DNA of 64,000 nucleotides from Thioflexithrix psekupsensis (GCF_002149925.1 NZ_MSLT01000023.1:310001-374000); one strand, 5' to 3'. Positions 13,026 through 24,452 are shown, counted from the first letter of the stretch. Translations and numbers: made by a program. Notes: generated by a model not told the origin, from the sequence alone.

Positions 13026-13454
13026 ATGACCATGACCATTCATGTTGATATTGTGAGTGCGGAAGCGCAGATTTTTTCTGGATTGGCTGAGGCTGTGTTT
13101 GCACCCGCGCTTGAGGGCGAAGTGGGTGTTTTGCCGCGTCACACGCCTTTTCTGTCACCATTAAAACCGGGTGAAGTGCGTGTGTTGATTGCACCGGGAC
13201 AAGAAGAATCATTTTTTATTTCTGGTGGTATTATTGAAGTGCAGCCGCACCTTGTGACAGTATTAGCCGACACGGCCTTGCGCGCCAAAGACATTGACGA
13301 AGCGGCAGCCTTAGAAGCCAAACAACGTGCCGAAAAAATGTTGTCCGATCAGAAAGCCGATATTGATTACTCGCGTGCTTCTGCTGAATTGGCCGAAGCG
13401 ATGGCACAGTTACAAGCCTTAGATCGCTTGCGTAAAATTAAACAAGTGCGCTAG
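13026..13454 (+). CDS. atpC: ATP synthase F1 subunit epsilon
   Basis: Central stalk subunit and regulator of ATP hydrolysis. The 142-residue product has the N-terminal beta sandwich (FSGLAEAVFAPALEGEVGVL, SGGIIEVQPHLVTVLADTA) and a C-terminal helical hairpin. Unlike the rest of the operon, it is separated from atpD by 176 bases that carry hairpins and an AT-rich repeat-like segment. Confidence 0.97.
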   Translation: MTMTIHVDIVSAEAQIFSGLAEAVFAPALEGEVGVLPRHTPFLSPLKPGEVRVLIAPGQEESFFISGGIIEVQPHLVTVLADTALRAKDIDEAAALEAKQRAEKMLSDQKADIDYSRASAELAEAMAQLQALDRLRKIKQVR

Positions 13455-13592
13455 TGAGATAGCCCTTGTTTTGCTGCTTTTCCCCTGTTGTGAATGAATG
13501 CGGGCGAAGAGCGGCAAACGAGTGGTGTGAGATGTAACGTATTTTTTTGATTCCTACCTGATTGGGTATTGACCCGCTTTGCGTGTGCGACC

Positions 13593-14966
13593 TTGAAACT
13601 GACCACCGTTATTCTTGCTGCGGGGCGTGGTGCGCGTATGCGTTCTGCCCTACCTAAAGTTTTACATCCCCTTGCTGGACGGCCTTTATTGGCACATGTA
13701 CTGACGGCGGCGCGTGCCTTACCCAACAATGATGTTTACATTGTTTATGGTCATGGTGGCGCACAAGTACAGTCTGCGTTTGCCCATGAATCCGAAATTC
13801 ATTGGGTTCATCAGACCGAACAACTCGGCACCGGACATGCTGTTGCCCAAGTGTTGCCTCATTTGGTCGATCCGGCTTTAGTGTTGGTGTTGTACGGAGA
13901 TGTGCCGTTGATTTCAACGGACACGCTGCGTCTTCTGATTCAAGCGGCCAATCATCACACTCTTGCTTTATTGACCGTCGCTTTAGACAATCCCACGGGA
14001 TATGGGAGAATTGTACGCGATGTGAATGGTTCTGTTTTACGAATTGTAGAAGAAAAAGAAGCGAATGATGTCATTCGACAAATCAACGAAGTTAATACAG
14101 GCATCATTGCCGTGTCCGCCGCACATTTACGCCGCTGGTTGACGCAAGTTCAGAATAATAACGCCCAAGGCGAGTATTATTTAACGGATATTATTGCCTT
14201 AGCGGTTAATGAACAGATCACCATAAAAACCTTCACCACGCAAAAAACACAAGAAGTATTAGGGATTAATGACCGCGTACAATTAGCGACTTTGGAGCGT
14301 TATTATCAACAACAGCAGGTGGAACAACTGATGTTGCAAGGGGTCACGGTGTTAGACCCTGCGCGTTTAGACATTCGTGGTCACGTGGAATTGATGGGAG
14401 AAGATGTTTTAATTGATGTTAATGTGATTTTGAGTGGACATAATCGTATTGGATCAAGAGTACAAATTGGAGCAAATTGTATTTTACACAATGTCACATT
14501 AGCCGATGATGTGGAAATTTTGCCGCATTCTGTATTAGAAAATACGGTTGTGGGACAAGGTTGTGTCATAGGGCCGTTTGCGCGCTTGCGGCCGGGTACG
14601 GTGTTGGCCGATCAGGTGAAAATTGGTAATTTTGTTGAAACTAAAAAGATTACTGTGGGTTATGGCTCAAAAATCAATCATTTAAGTTACATTGGCGACA
14701 GCGATATAGGGCAAAAAGTCAATATTGGCGCGGGGACTATCACCTGTAATTATGATGGCGTGAATAAACATAAAACGGTAATTGGTGATGGTGCGTTCAT
14801 TGGTTCGGATACGCAACTGGTTGCTCCTGTCACCGTCGGCGCGGGTGCAACCATCGGCGCGGGTTCGACCATCACTAAAGACGCGCCCGCAGAGCAGTTG
14901 ACTTTAAGTCGATCATCTCAGGTGTCTTTTGCGCGATGGCAGCGTCCGGAGAAAAAGTCATCTTGA
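13593..14966 (+). CDS. glmU: Bifunctional GlmU: N-acetylglucosamine-1-phosphate uridyltransferase / glucosamine-1-phosphate acetyltransferase
   Basis: Makes UDP-GlcNAc for peptidoglycan and lipopolysaccharide. The N-terminal pyrophosphorylase domain has the nucleotide-binding signature ILAAGRGARMRSALPKVLHP, and the C-terminal half is a left-handed beta helix of hexapeptide repeats ending in GAGSTITKDAPA. The start is uncertain: the frame opens at 13551 and offers only TTG codons, at 13569 and 13593. I chose 13593 because it gives 457 residues, close to the usual length. It follows atpC by about 140 bases, the common ATP synthase-glmU order in gammaproteobacteria. Confidence 0.95.
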   Translation: MKLTTVILAAGRGARMRSALPKVLHPLAGRPLLAHVLTAARALPNNDVYIVYGHGGAQVQSAFAHESEIHWVHQTEQLGTGHAVAQVLPHLVDPALVLVLYGDVPLISTDTLRLLIQAANHHTLALLTVALDNPTGYGRIVRDVNGSVLRIVEEKEANDVIRQINEVNTGIIAVSAAHLRRWLTQVQNNNAQGEYYLTDIIALAVNEQITIKTFTTQKTQEVLGINDRVQLATLERYYQQQQVEQLMLQGVTVLDPARLDIRGHVELMGEDVLIDVNVILSGHNRIGSRVQIGANCILHNVTLADDVEILPHSVLENTVVGQGCVIGPFARLRPGTVLADQVKIGNFVETKKITVGYGSKINHLSYIGDSDIGQKVNIGAGTITCNYDGVNKHKTVIGDGAFIGSDTQLVAPVTVGAGATIGAGSTITKDAPAEQLTLSRSSQVSFARWQRPEKKSS

Positions 14967-15108
14967 GATAACTTGCTGAAAACCAAGCCTGATCATCCTC
15001 AGCTTCTCTCCGCCACGTCAACCGCTCCAATCCAGTTGCCACTACCGCTGTAGTTTGCAGATATAATATTCTCCTCATAACGTTCAAATAACTGCCCTGC
15101 ACAACGAC

Positions 15109-16728
15109 ATGATGTCTCCTTTGCTGCACTTAGACCGTTTTTCCCTTAGTTTTGCGCCTGCCCATCGTGCGGTGGTGCAGGATTTATCGTTGACGCTTGA
15201 GGCGGGCGAACGGTTTGCCTTAGTGGGGGAGTCGGGATCGGGCAAATCAGTCACCGCATTGGCAATTTTGGGCTTGCATTCACCGCAACAGGTGCGTTAT
15301 CAAGGGGCCATTTATTTTCAAGGAAAAAATTTACTGTCTTTTTCGCAAAACCAATGGCAAAAAATTCGCACACGACAGATTGCCATTATTTTTCAAGAAC
15401 CCATGACGGCATTAAATCCTTTAAAAACGATTGGACAACAAATTGTAGAGCCTTTATTGTTACACCAATCTTTGACTTTTTCTCAAGCGAAAAAACAAGC
15501 GATTGCGTTATTAAATCAAACGGGTATTGATCACCCCGAACAGCGTTTTAATACTTATCCCCATCGGCTATCGGGTGGACAGCGACAACGGGTGATGATT
15601 GCGATGGCGTTGACGTGTCGGCCGCAATTGCTTATTGCTGATGAACCGACCACGGCATTAGATGTGACGATTCAATTGCAAATTATTGAATTATTATTAA
15701 AGTTACAAGCTGAATATGGAATGGCAATTTTATTTATTAGCCATAATTTGAATTTAGTGCGGCGATTCAGTGATCGTATTGGCGTGATGCAACAGGGACA
15801 ATTACTTGAATTAGCTCCGACTCCCTTATTGTTTCAACAGCCTAAACATCCTTATACCCAACAATTATTAAATAGTCAGCCCAGTGGTTTTCCTCCGCCT
15901 TTTTTGCGTGAAGAAAATCCTACTTCTTTACTTTCAGCACAACAGTTAGATTGTAAGTTTCAATTAGACAGCGCGGCGACACTTTTCTTCAAACATTTAT
16001 TAAAAAAATCGGTCTCTACTTATCACGCTGTGAGAGAAATAGATATTGATATTTATCCCAGCGAAACCGTGGCCATTGTGGGCGAATCGGGATCGGGAAA
16101 AACAACTTTAGGATTGTGTTTATTAAAATTGCAATCTTGTCGCGGCACGATTTCTTTTCAAGAACAATTCATTCAAGATTTATCGGCGCGGGAAATGAAA
16201 CCGCTGAGAAAATCATTACAAATCGTGTTTCAAGACCCTTATTCTTCTTTATCGCCGCGTTTAACCATTGAGCAAATTGTGGGTGAAGGTTTGTTGATTC
16301 ATGAACCCGAATTAACTGCTGCACAACGTCAAGCGCGGGTATTGGCGATGTTGGAAGAAGTGGGCTTGTCGGCGGATTTTTTAACGCGCTATCCTCACCA
16401 ATGCTCAGGTGGACAGCGACAACGCATTGCGATTGCGCGAGCGGTGATTATTCGGCCGCGTTTGATTTTATTAGATGAGCCAACCAGTGCCTTAGATGTC
16501 TCAATTCAAAAACAAGTCTTATTGCTGTTAAAAAACTTGCAATTGCGCTATAAAATAAGCTATTTATTTATTACGCACGATTTAGCCGTAGTGCGCACAA
16601 TGGCACATCGGGTATTGGTGATGCAACAGGGACGTTGTGTTGAACAAGGAGAAACCACGCAAATTTTCTCACAAGCACAACACCCGTATACGCAAATGTT
16701 ATTACGCGCTTCTTTACTCGATACATAA
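15109..16728 (+). CDS. Dual ATP-binding protein of a peptide-type ABC transporter (YejF-like)
   Basis: Two fused ABC ATPase domains of the dipeptide/microcin C importer type. Domain 1 has Walker A GESGSGKS, signature LSGGQRQR and Walker [13 protein letters not shown]; domain 2 repeats these with [16 protein letters not shown] and [12 protein letters not shown]. Each ends with an oligopeptide-transport C-terminal extension ([16 protein letters not shown]). At 539 residues it is a normal full-length YejF-like protein. No permease or binding-protein gene is adjacent, so its transport partners must be encoded elsewhere. A -10-like TATAAT at 15062-15067 precedes it. Confidence 0.9.
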   Translation: MMSPLLHLDRFSLSFAPAHRAVVQDLSLTLEAGERFALVGESGSGKSVTALAILGLHSPQQVRYQGAIYFQGKNLLSFSQNQWQKIRTRQIAIIFQEPMTALNPLKTIGQQIVEPLLLHQSLTFSQAKKQAIALLNQTGIDHPEQRFNTYPHRLSGGQRQRVMIAMALTCRPQLLIADEPTTALDVTIQLQIIELLLKLQAEYGMAILFISHNLNLVRRFSDRIGVMQQGQLLELAPTPLLFQQPKHPYTQQLLNSQPSGFPPPFLREENPTSLLSAQQLDCKFQLDSAATLFFKHLLKKSVSTYHAVREIDIDIYPSETVAIVGESGSGKTTLGLCLLKLQSCRGTISFQEQFIQDLSAREMKPLRKSLQIVFQDPYSSLSPRLTIEQIVGEGLLIHEPELTAAQRQARVLAMLEEVGLSADFLTRYPHQCSGGQRQRIAIARAVIIRPRLILLDEPTSALDVSIQKQVLLLLKNLQLRYKISYLFITHDLAVVRTMAHRVLVMQQGRCVEQGETTQIFSQAQHPYTQMLLRASLLDT

Positions 16729-16747
16729 CACGATTTAATAGGCAATT

Positions 16748-17227
16748 ATGAGCAAGAAAAATAAAGACGATAAAAAATCAGGCACTGGCACAATTTGCCT
16801 GAATAAAAAGGCAAGTCACGATTATCATTTAGAACAACGTTATGAAGCGGGCATTGCGTTGGAAGGGTGGGAAGTGAAAAGTTTGCGTTCAGGAAAAGCG
16901 CAAATTCGAGATGCCTATGTGTTATTAAAAAATGGTGAAGCCTTTTTATTCGGCGCATTAATTACGCCATTAGCCACCGCATCTACCCATATTCAACCTG
17001 AATCGCAACGGACACGTAAATTATTATTACGCCGTTCTGAATTAAGTAAATTAGTGGGCGCGGTAGAGCGTCAAGGTTATACTTTAATTCCAACCGCAAT
17101 GTATTGGAAAAAACGCTTGGCTAAATTAGAAATTGCTTTAGCCAAAGGCAAAAAAGATTATGATAAACGCGAAACCGAAAAACAACGCGATTGGCAACGA
17201 GAAAAAGAGCGTTTATTTAAGCGTTAA
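16748..17227 (+). CDS. smpB: SsrA-binding protein SmpB
   Basis: Binds tmRNA and brings it to stalled ribosomes for trans-translation. The 159-residue product has the typical core [20 protein letters not shown] followed by [17 protein letters not shown], the RKLLLRR segment, and a basic C-terminal tail ([20 protein letters not shown]) that enters the ribosomal A site. The tmRNA gene itself was not found in the window. Confidence 0.97.
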   Translation: MSKKNKDDKKSGTGTICLNKKASHDYHLEQRYEAGIALEGWEVKSLRSGKAQIRDAYVLLKNGEAFLFGALITPLATASTHIQPESQRTRKLLLRRSELSKLVGAVERQGYTLIPTAMYWKKRLAKLEIALAKGKKDYDKRETEKQRDWQREKERLFKR

Positions 17228-17252
17228 TTTTTTATCTTAGAGGATTAAGAGA

Positions 17253-18698
17253 ATGACAAAATGGGAAGTCGTCATCGGTTTAGAAGTTCACGCGCAATTG
17301 GCGACGCGCAGTAAAATTTTTTCAGGCGCGTCAACTGCTTATGGTGCTGCGCCTAATACGCAGGCGTGTGCGGTGGATTTGGGCTTGCCGGGGACTTTGC
17401 CTGTGTTAAATGCAGAAGCGGTGCGTATGGCGGCTAAATTTGGTTTAGCCGTGGATGCGACGGTGGCTCCGCGTTCGGTGTTTGCGCGTAAAAATTATTT
17501 CTATCCTGATTTACCCAAAGGTTATCAAATTAGTCAATATGAATTGCCTGTGGTGCAACAGGGGCAATTAGCGATTGAATTAGAGGATGGCACGGAGAAA
17601 ATAATTGGCATTACGCGAGCGCATTTAGAAGAAGATGCAGGCAAATCATTACATGAAGATTTTCAAGGTTGCAGTGGAATTGATTTAAATCGCGCAGGTA
17701 CGCCATTATTAGAAATTGTTTCTGAGCCTGATATGCGTTCGGCTAAAGAAGCAGTGGCGTATATGAAAAAGCTGCATGCTTTGGTGCAGTATTTAGAGAT
17801 TTGTGATGGCAATATGCAAGAGGGATCGTTTCGTTGTGATGCCAATGTTTCCGTGCGTCCAGAGGGACAAGCGGCATTTGGTACGCGAGCGGAAATTAAA
17901 AATCTCAATTCGTTTCGTTTTGTCGAGCGCGCTATTAATTATGAAATTGAACGGCAAATTGAGTTGTTAGAAAATGGCGGGAAAGTGGTGCAAGAAACCC
18001 GTTTATATGATGCCGATAAAAACGAAACCCGCGCCATGCGCAGTAAGGAAGAAGCCAACGATTATCGTTATTTTCCTGATCCTGATTTATTACCGTTGAT
18101 GATTGAGCCTGAATTTTTGCAGGAGATACGGGTCGCTTTACCAGAATTACCCGATGCGAAAAAGCAGCGTTTTGTTTCGCATTATGGTTTGTCAAAATAT
18201 GATGCGTCGGTATTAACGGCAAGTCGAGATTTAGCGGATTATTTTGAAGAAACGGTGCAAAATGCAGAATGTGAGGCGAAATTATGCGCGAATTGGGTGA
18301 TGGGCGATTTGGCTGCGGCGTTAAATAAGTCTAATTTAGACATTACCCAATCTCCAGTCAGTGCGGCACATTTGGCGAAGTTATTGCGGCGCATTCAAGA
18401 CAACACAATTTCGGGCAAAATAGCGAAGGATATTTTCGAGTTATTGTGGCAACAAGGTGAACAGGGTGATGTGGATGCGATTATTGAAGAACGTGGACTT
18501 AAACAAGTCACAGATACAAGCGCAATTGCGCAGTTAATTGACGACGTGATTGCGGCGCACCCGCAGCAATTGGCTGATTATCGCGGCGGTAAGGATAAAT
18601 TATTTGGTTTCTTTGTTGGACAGGTGATGAAAGTGTCTAAAGGCAAAGCCAACCCAGAGCAGGTCAATGCGCTATTGAAAGAGAAATTGGCGGGGTAG
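17253..18698 (+). CDS. gatB: Aspartyl/glutamyl-tRNA(Asn/Gln) amidotransferase subunit B
   Basis: Subunit of the GatCAB enzyme that converts misacylated Asp-tRNA(Asn) or Glu-tRNA(Gln) to the amide form. The 481-residue product has the start [13 protein letters not shown], the [18 protein letters not shown] motif, the HLEEDAGKS segment and a C-terminal YqeY-type tRNA-binding tail. TTAGAGGA precedes the ATG. gatA and gatC are not adjacent here, unlike in many genomes. Confidence 0.97.
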   Translation: MTKWEVVIGLEVHAQLATRSKIFSGASTAYGAAPNTQACAVDLGLPGTLPVLNAEAVRMAAKFGLAVDATVAPRSVFARKNYFYPDLPKGYQISQYELPVVQQGQLAIELEDGTEKIIGITRAHLEEDAGKSLHEDFQGCSGIDLNRAGTPLLEIVSEPDMRSAKEAVAYMKKLHALVQYLEICDGNMQEGSFRCDANVSVRPEGQAAFGTRAEIKNLNSFRFVERAINYEIERQIELLENGGKVVQETRLYDADKNETRAMRSKEEANDYRYFPDPDLLPLMIEPEFLQEIRVALPELPDAKKQRFVSHYGLSKYDASVLTASRDLADYFEETVQNAECEAKLCANWVMGDLAAALNKSNLDITQSPVSAAHLAKLLRRIQDNTISGKIAKDIFELLWQQGEQGDVDAIIEERGLKQVTDTSAIAQLIDDVIAAHPQQLADYRGGKDKLFGFFVGQVMKVSKGKANPEQVNALLKEKLAG

Positions 18699-18720
18699 GA
18701 AAGCGGTTAATGATACAGTA

Positions 18721-18755
18721 ATTCCCACGCAATATTGAGTGAATGGCGTGGGAAT
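18721..18755. terminator. Hairpin between convergent gatB and hybrid kinase genes
   Basis: ATTCCCACGC, 15-base loop, GCGTGGGAAT: a perfect 10-bp stem placed between the 3' ends of two converging genes. No long T run is seen on either side, so it may act as a weak bidirectional terminator or RNA stabiliser. Confidence 0.5.
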
Positions 18756-18778
18756 GATTGACGGGGCTTTGTCGGAAT

Positions 18779-21700
18779 TTATTCTTTTTGACATGTCTGT
18801 AAAAACAACTGTATTTTTGCAATATTAAATGATCGAGAATGAGTTAAAATAACTTCCGTAAAAGGTTGCAATTCTGGCTGTTGATTTTGTAAATCTCTTA
18901 CATATTGAGTAATTTGACTAATGCGCCCAGCACGGCAAAAATGCGCCAATTGTTCGATATGTGTGGAGAGATCAAAATCTCTTAATAATGCGTCGATTTT
19001 TTGCTGTTGTTCTAAAGGATGGGGGGTGATTTTCTTTTCTGCATTTTTTTCTGCTTCGGACGATGGGGCATAATCCCATTCTAATTGTAAAGTTTGTTGC
19101 AGACCATCTAACAATTGCTGATGTTCCACAGGTTTAGTTAAAAATAAATTACAGCCTGCCTCTAAACTGTTTTCTCGATTATATTCAAATAAATCAGCCG
19201 TTAAAGCAATAATAATGGTATCTTGAAAACGAGGATGTTTGCGCAAACGGCGGGTGATATTTAAGCCGTCAATTTTTGGTAATTTTAAATCCATTAAAAT
19301 AGCATCAGGCCGCCAATTTTTAGCTATTAATAACGTTTCAAAACCGTTTTTTGCTTCTTTTAATTCAAATCCTAATGGTTTTAATAAATTAACCAGTAAT
19401 AATCTATTTTCAGAAATATCATCTACAATTAGAATTCGGTAGGTTTTGGGATGATGATTAGAGGTCATTAAAGGATGATAGCCTTTAATGGTTAATAATT
19501 CGGTCGTTGGCGGCGTTTTAACCGTATAGCTTAACGCAGCCAGTTGCACTTCAAACCAGAAAATGCTGCCCACGCCAATCATGCTATTGACGTGCAATTC
19601 TCCCCCCATCGCTTCAACCAAACGTCGCGTAATGGATAAGCCTAATCCTGTGCCTTCAACGTAATTTTGTGAGCCGATTTGTTGGAAGGGTAAAAAGATT
19701 TTTTCTAATTGATCGGTGGGAATGCCACAGCCCGTATCTTCGATGTCAAAACGCAGATGATTGTCTCGGTAAATGATCTTTAAAGAAACATGTCCTTTTT
19801 CGGTAAATTTAACAGCATTACTGAGTAAATTTAATAAAATTTGGCGCAAACGTTTCTCATCGGCATGCACAATAATAGGAAAACCTTTATTTCCTTCTAA
19901 TTGGTGATGGGTTGGAATTTGTTCATAACCGAACGTTAAGCCCTTTTGTGTGGCACGCAAACGGAATAAATCAACAATTTCTTTTAAAAATTCAGGTAAG
20001 TAAAAATCACTCGGAAATAATTCTAATTTTCCTGCTTCTATTTTAGAAATATCTAAGACATCATTAATAAGTGTTAATAAATGCGCTCCACTGCGCATAA
20101 TAATGCGTAAGGATTCTTTTTGATGTTCATTTAATTGATTGGCTTGAATTAATAATTGGGCATAACCTAAAATGCTGTTTAATGGTGTGCGCAATTCGTG
20201 GCTCATATTGGCTAAAAATGCGCTTTTGGCGTGATTGGCTTGTTCGGCTTCTTTGCGGGCTTGTTCGGCTTGGGCGTGGGCGCGTTGCAGCACTTGTTCG
20301 GCTTGACGACGTTCCGTAATGTCAAGGGCAACGCCAATCATACTGGTGGTTTGACCTTCTTCATTATGAACGGGGAATTGTTGCACTTCAAAAACTACTT
20401 CATTCAGTGCTAATTCATAGCGCACAAAATCGCCTTTTAAACTTTTTTCTAAATTTCTTAAAATTTCAGGATTATCTTTATAAATCGCAACAATAGATTG
20501 TCCAACAATATCACTAGGATTCATATCTAAAATATTTAAACCACGCCCTTCCAGCAGGGTAAAAATGCCATTACTATCGACGTGATATAAAATGAGTGGT
20601 AAATGGTTAATAATCGACTGCAAACGTTGACGATTTTCATTTAAAGCCTGTAACATGCGCTTACGATCATTCACATCTAATAAAACGGCCATAAAAGTGA
20701 GTTCATTGACTCCATTTAGTACAATTCTAGCCACCCATATTTCTAGCCAAAATAATTCTCCTGATTTTCTATTAAAACGTTGTTCTGAGCGGTAATTATC
20801 TGTTTTATTATTGAGTAAATTAGCAAGTTTTTGTTGATGATATCCTCTGTCAATCGTTGGCATTAAATGGAATAAATTAACTTGATTCATTTCATCGCTT
20901 TGATAACCAAATAATTCACAGCCTAAATCATTCATTTGCCGAATTTGCCCCGCCAGATTAAATAGCATAATACCACAAGCGGCATTGTTATAAACGGCTT
21001 GAACCGTGTCAAAAGAATGCTGTAATTTTTTTGCCATTTCATTAAAAGAATGGGCAAGATCATCCACTTCTTCCATTTTACTATTAAAAAAAGCAGGCGT
21101 TTTTAATTGAATAGGAAGCGTACTTTTCTCCCAATCTAAAGCCATTAACCAATGAACCCGCTGTTGTAATTGACGCAAAGGACGACTAATCCAACGCGCC
21201 ATTAACCATGCGCTGATCATGGCAATAAAAGTGGCTACTAATGAAAGCATAATTGTATCGCGGGTACTTTCGTAAATAGGCGACATAAAGGCTTTTTTGG
21301 GCAACACCACGACAATTAACCAATTAATTTTTTTCTCTAATTGAAAAGGCGTGACTTGCAATAAATATTCTTGTTGTCCAAATTCAAAAGTACTATTCCA
21401 AAATTGTGCTAATGCGCCATTTTTTTTAATTTGATTTTGTAGATGATGACCGCTGATTTGAATTAATTTATGTTCGCTTTGTTCGGTGTGGCGACGCAGG
21501 CTAGAAACGCCATCATGGGCTATTCTATAAATAGGTTCTCGAATGGAATTGGCGACTAATTTGTGGGTATCTTCTATGATATAAACCAGACCGCCTTCTG
21601 GCATATCTAACGTTTCTAAAAATTCGCTTAATGCCGATAAACGAAAGCTGGTAGTTAATACACCTTGTAAAGTATGATGGGAGTCGTAAATAGGACGTGT

Positions 21701-22324
21701 GGCACTGAGAACTAAATTGGGATCGTCGGTGCGTTGAAAAATATCACTCCACGTGGGTTTTCCCGCTTCTACGGCGGCTTTATACCAAGGCCGAGTGCGC
21801 GGATCAAAGTGGGTATTGACAGAGACTAAGTCCGTTAAACGACCATTCTTATCGGTACGATAGCGATATAAATCATATTCACCATTTAATCGGCTGATAT
21901 TAACTCCTGTAATGGCGTTGCCTTTTTCGTCTTTTGCGCCTACGGAAATAAAATCACCGCGTTCATTACCAAAAACGGTAAAACTAATGCTGTCATGATA
22001 CTTAATTTGTTTCCATAAAAAATCTCGCCATATTTTTAATTCATAAGGGTTTAATAACTGGCTTTCGATGGCATTGGAATGGATTTGATTGAGCGCGACG
22101 GGAATATTTAAATAGGTTTGTAGGTTTTGTGTGACTCTTGCAGTAATTTCTTCGCGTAAACGTTCAGTAACAGAAAGAACCGCTTGTTGACCGTAACGAA
22201 AGGAAAGAATATTGACCAAACTTAATATAACAAGTAATTGCAGAATAAATGCAATTATCAAAACTTTACGTAATGAAATTTTAAAAAAATACTTATGTGT
22301 CCATAAATGGGCGTGTTTTTTCAT
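18779..22324 (-). CDS. Hybrid sensor histidine kinase (dCACHE-HAMP-PAS-PAS-HisKA-HATPase-REC)
   Basis: Large membrane sensor of 1181 residues. A membrane helix near residues 20-40 is followed by a periplasmic double-CACHE-like domain, a second helix near residue 350, HAMP, two PAS domains, a coiled coil, the HisKA box NMSHELRTPLNSILGYAQLL (histidine near residue 708), an HATPase domain (N box LRQILLNLLSNAVKFT, G boxes DTGCGIP and GTGLGLSI), a receiver domain (LIVDD; phospho-Asp in LMDLKLPKIDG) and a short helical tail that may be a phosphotransfer domain. ATG at 22324 is chosen; a TTG 30 bases upstream is in frame. Neither a partner regulator nor a chemosensory gene is adjacent. The ligand is unknown. 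Confidence 0.93.
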   Translation of the reverse strand: MKKHAHLWTHKYFFKISLRKVLIIAFILQLLVILSLVNILSFRYGQQAVLSVTERLREEITARVTQNLQTYLNIPVALNQIHSNAIESQLLNPYELKIWRDFLWKQIKYHDSISFTVFGNERGDFISVGAKDEKGNAITGVNISRLNGEYDLYRYRTDKNGRLTDLVSVNTHFDPRTRPWYKAAVEAGKPTWSDIFQRTDDPNLVLSATRPIYDSHHTLQGVLTTSFRLSALSEFLETLDMPEGGLVYIIEDTHKLVANSIREPIYRIAHDGVSSLRRHTEQSEHKLIQISGHHLQNQIKKNGALAQFWNSTFEFGQQEYLLQVTPFQLEKKINWLIVVVLPKKAFMSPIYESTRDTIMLSLVATFIAMISAWLMARWISRPLRQLQQRVHWLMALDWEKSTLPIQLKTPAFFNSKMEEVDDLAHSFNEMAKKLQHSFDTVQAVYNNAACGIMLFNLAGQIRQMNDLGCELFGYQSDEMNQVNLFHLMPTIDRGYHQQKLANLLNNKTDNYRSEQRFNRKSGELFWLEIWVARIVLNGVNELTFMAVLLDVNDRKRMLQALNENRQRLQSIINHLPLILYHVDSNGIFTLLEGRGLNILDMNPSDIVGQSIVAIYKDNPEILRNLEKSLKGDFVRYELALNEVVFEVQQFPVHNEEGQTTSMIGVALDITERRQAEQVLQRAHAQAEQARKEAEQANHAKSAFLANMSHELRTPLNSILGYAQLLIQANQLNEHQKESLRIIMRSGAHLLTLINDVLDISKIEAGKLELFPSDFYLPEFLKEIVDLFRLRATQKGLTFGYEQIPTHHQLEGNKGFPIIVHADEKRLRQILLNLLSNAVKFTEKGHVSLKIIYRDNHLRFDIEDTGCGIPTDQLEKIFLPFQQIGSQNYVEGTGLGLSITRRLVEAMGGELHVNSMIGVGSIFWFEVQLAALSYTVKTPPTTELLTIKGYHPLMTSNHHPKTYRILIVDDISENRLLLVNLLKPLGFELKEAKNGFETLLIAKNWRPDAILMDLKLPKIDGLNITRRLRKHPRFQDTIIIALTADLFEYNRENSLEAGCNLFLTKPVEHQQLLDGLQQTLQLEWDYAPSSEAEKNAEKKITPHPLEQQQKIDALLRDFDLSTHIEQLAHFCRAGRISQITQYVRDLQNQQPELQPFTEVILTHSRSFNIAKIQLFLQTCQKE

Positions 22325-22425
22325 GTTGTTTAGCAGAATTAAATCATTCGTCAATGGATTGCCTGAATCCGAATGAACAGAATTTTAAGATTTTTAAATC
22401 TGGAGTCAATCAATCGTACACGAAC

Positions 22426-22453
22426 AAAAAAGGCGCATAAATATGCACCTTTT
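22426..22453 (-). terminator. Rho-independent terminator after rplS
   Basis: Read on the minus strand: AAAAGGTGCAT, 4-base loop, ATGCGCCTTTTTT. The 11-bp stem has one U-G pair and runs into six T residues. It lies about 90 bases downstream of rplS and would end the rpsP-rimM-trmD-rplS transcript. Confidence 0.75.
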
Positions 22454-22541
22454 CATGTTATCAATGGTGAATAAACGCCAATGCCCTGTCTTTGCACAGG
22501 CGAGAATGATACGTTTATGCACCTTACCCTTGCCGCCACGA

Positions 22542-22904
22542 TTAAGCGGTTTTCTTGGACACGATCTTTTCTTTAATTCGCGCTGCTTTACCGCTTAAAT
22601 TACGCATGTAATAAAGTTTTGCCCGACGCACTTCGCCACGGCGTTTCACTTGGATTTCTTGAATCAAAGGGCTGTAGGTTTGAAACACGCGCTCTACGCC
22701 TTCGCCATGAGAAATTTTACGCACGGTAAATGCCGAATTTAGCCCGCGATTGCGTTTGGCAATCACCAATCCTTCAAACGCCTGCAAACGCTCCCGATTG
22801 CCTTCTTTCACCTTGACTTGCACCACGACAGTGTCGCCCGGCGCAAACTCAGGAATGGCTTTATTGGCCATCTGTTCTTGTTCTAATTGTTCAATGATAT
22901 TCAT
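22542..22904 (-). CDS. rplS: 50S ribosomal protein L19
   Basis: Protein at the 30S-50S interface. The 120-residue product shows the family patterns [34 protein letters not shown] and the basic C-terminus [19 protein letters not shown]. Last gene of the rpsP operon, 2 bases after trmD. Confidence 0.98.
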   Translation of the reverse strand: MNIIEQLEQEQMANKAIPEFAPGDTVVVQVKVKEGNRERLQAFEGLVIAKRNRGLNSAFTVRKISHGEGVERVFQTYSPLIQEIQVKRRGEVRRAKLYYMRNLSGKAARIKEKIVSKKTA

Positions 22905-22906
22905 AA

Positions 22907-23659
22907 TTAATTTGTATTCCTCTGTTGAAATTCGCCGATAAACTCAGCTAATAAAGTCTGTTGTGTAGGGGTTAAAACGTGTTTTGCCAGTAAATCGGCG
23001 CGACGCAGCCATGTGCGTCCTAATGCTTGTTTTAATCGCCAGCGGGCGATTTCGGCATGGTGTCCGTTAAGCAGAACATCGGGAACGGCCTGATTGTCAA
23101 TACACGCTGGGCGAGAGTAATGCGGATAATCCAGTAATCCTTGACAAAACGAATCTTCTTGTGCCGACTGCGCATCACCCAAAGCCCCCGGCAATTGGCG
23201 CGTTACCGCATCAATCAACACCATTGCCGCCAGTTCCCCCCCACTCAATACGTAGTCACCAATAGACCATTCTTCATCCACATCATGCTGTATAACGCGT
23301 TCATCAATGCCTTCGTATCGCCCCGCTAACAAAATTAAACGCGAATCGCGGGCTAACAAAGTGATTCCCGCTTGGTTCAAACGTCGTCCTTGGGGCGACA
23401 GATAGATCACTCGCGCATCCGCACCATAAAACGCACGCGCCGCTTGAATCGCTGCACGAACGGGCTGTACTTGCATCACCATCCCCGGGCCGCCGCCATA
23501 GGGACGATCGTCAACGCGACGGTGTTTGTCGTGAGAAAAATCACGCGGATTCCAAAAATGCAGTTGTACTAAACCGCATTCAATTGCCCTAGCGGTCACA
23601 CCGCCATGGGTTAATGCGGTAAACATTTCAGGAAATAAGCTAACAATCCCGAATTGCAT
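22907..23659 (-). CDS. trmD: tRNA (guanine-N1)-methyltransferase
   Basis: Methylates G37 of tRNAs next to the anticodon, preventing frameshifts. The trefoil-knot AdoMet-binding motifs are present: [14 protein letters not shown] and [20 protein letters not shown]. The ATG at 23659 gives 250 residues and [13 protein letters not shown], matching family starts; an in-frame codon 30 bases upstream would overlap rimM. Four bases separate it from rimM. Confidence 0.97.
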   Translation of the reverse strand: MQFGIVSLFPEMFTALTHGGVTARAIECGLVQLHFWNPRDFSHDKHRRVDDRPYGGGPGMVMQVQPVRAAIQAARAFYGADARVIYLSPQGRRLNQAGITLLARDSRLILLAGRYEGIDERVIQHDVDEEWSIGDYVLSGGELAAMVLIDAVTRQLPGALGDAQSAQEDSFCQGLLDYPHYSRPACIDNQAVPDVLLNGHHAEIARWRLKQALGRTWLRRADLLAKHVLTPTQQTLLAEFIGEFQQRNTN

Positions 23660-23663
23660 AGGG

Positions 23664-24176
23664 CTAAAAATCACTGTCCCAAGCGACACGAATCAATTTG
23701 GCTTCAAGGTCAACCTGCAAAATCACATGCTCAAACACAAAAGGAATTAAACGCTCTCGTTCTCCCTGAACAACCAAGACATCATTTGCGCCTGTTTCAA
23801 TGAGAGACTCTACCTGTCCTAAAATCTGTTGTGCTTGGTTGATGACCTGTAGTCCAATCAAATCTGACCAATAATAGCCTTCTTCGGGATTACTGGGGGG
23901 GAGTTGGTGGCGAAACACGCCAATCTCCGCTCCCAACCAACGCGCCGCACTGTCTCGATCATCACACCCCTCAATCAGCGCGATTAACCCTTTACCGTGT
24001 TCAGCAGCTTGTTGTACAGCGATGGAATGCCACGTGTGATCTTGCTTTAATTGCCAAGGGCGGTATTGCAGCAAATTGGTCATTGGGCGGGTGTAGGAAT
24101 AAACTTTGACCCAGCCTTTTACGCCAAATAAGCCATTGATTCGTCCGACAATTAAGAGGCTATCCGCATCAGACAC
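23664..24176 (-). CDS. rimM: Ribosome maturation factor RimM
   Basis: Assists assembly of the 30S head, acting with protein S19. The 170-residue product has the N-terminal domain ([20 protein letters not shown]) and the PRC-barrel domain ([34 protein letters not shown]). The start is GTG at 24176, six bases after the rpsP stop. Standard operon position between rpsP and trmD. Confidence 0.96.
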   Translation of the reverse strand: MSDADSLLIVGRINGLFGVKGWVKVYSYTRPMTNLLQYRPWQLKQDHTWHSIAVQQAAEHGKGLIALIEGCDDRDSAARWLGAEIGVFRHQLPPSNPEEGYYWSDLIGLQVINQAQQILGQVESLIETGANDVLVVQGERERLIPFVFEHVILQVDLEAKLIRVAWDSDF

Positions 24177-24182
24177 TCGTGT

Positions 24183-24452
24183 TTATTCCGCAGCAGTGGC
24201 AACAGGAGCTTGTTTTTGGTATTGTTTTACCAACTGTTTGACCACGTCAGAAGGCTGCGCACCACATTGCACCCAGTAATTAATCCGGGCTAAATCCATA
24301 CGTAACGCAGACTCTTGTCCCACCGCAATAGGGTTAAATAAACCCAAACGCTCAATGTAACGGCCATCACGGCGATTACGCGAATCGGTGGCCACAATGT
24401 GATAGAAAGGGCGTTTTTTTGATCCGCCACGAGAGAGTCGAATGCTAACCAT
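24183..24452 (-). CDS. rpsP: 30S ribosomal protein S16
   Basis: Small-subunit assembly protein. The 89-residue product has the conserved start [20 protein letters not shown] and the segment [19 protein letters not shown]. It leads the rpsP-rimM-trmD-rplS operon on the minus strand. ffh, often found upstream, is not present here. Confidence 0.98.
   Translation of the reverse strand: MVSIRLSRGGSKKRPFYHIVATDSRNRRDGRYIERLGLFNPIAVGQESALRMDLARINYWVQCGAQPSDVVKQLVKQYQKQAPVATAAE

Noticed and set aside
15062-15067. TATAAT as part of a firm promoter for the YejF-like gene
   Set aside because: The best -35 match (TTGCCA, 15036-15041) is 20 bases away, too far for a confident sigma-70 promoter.
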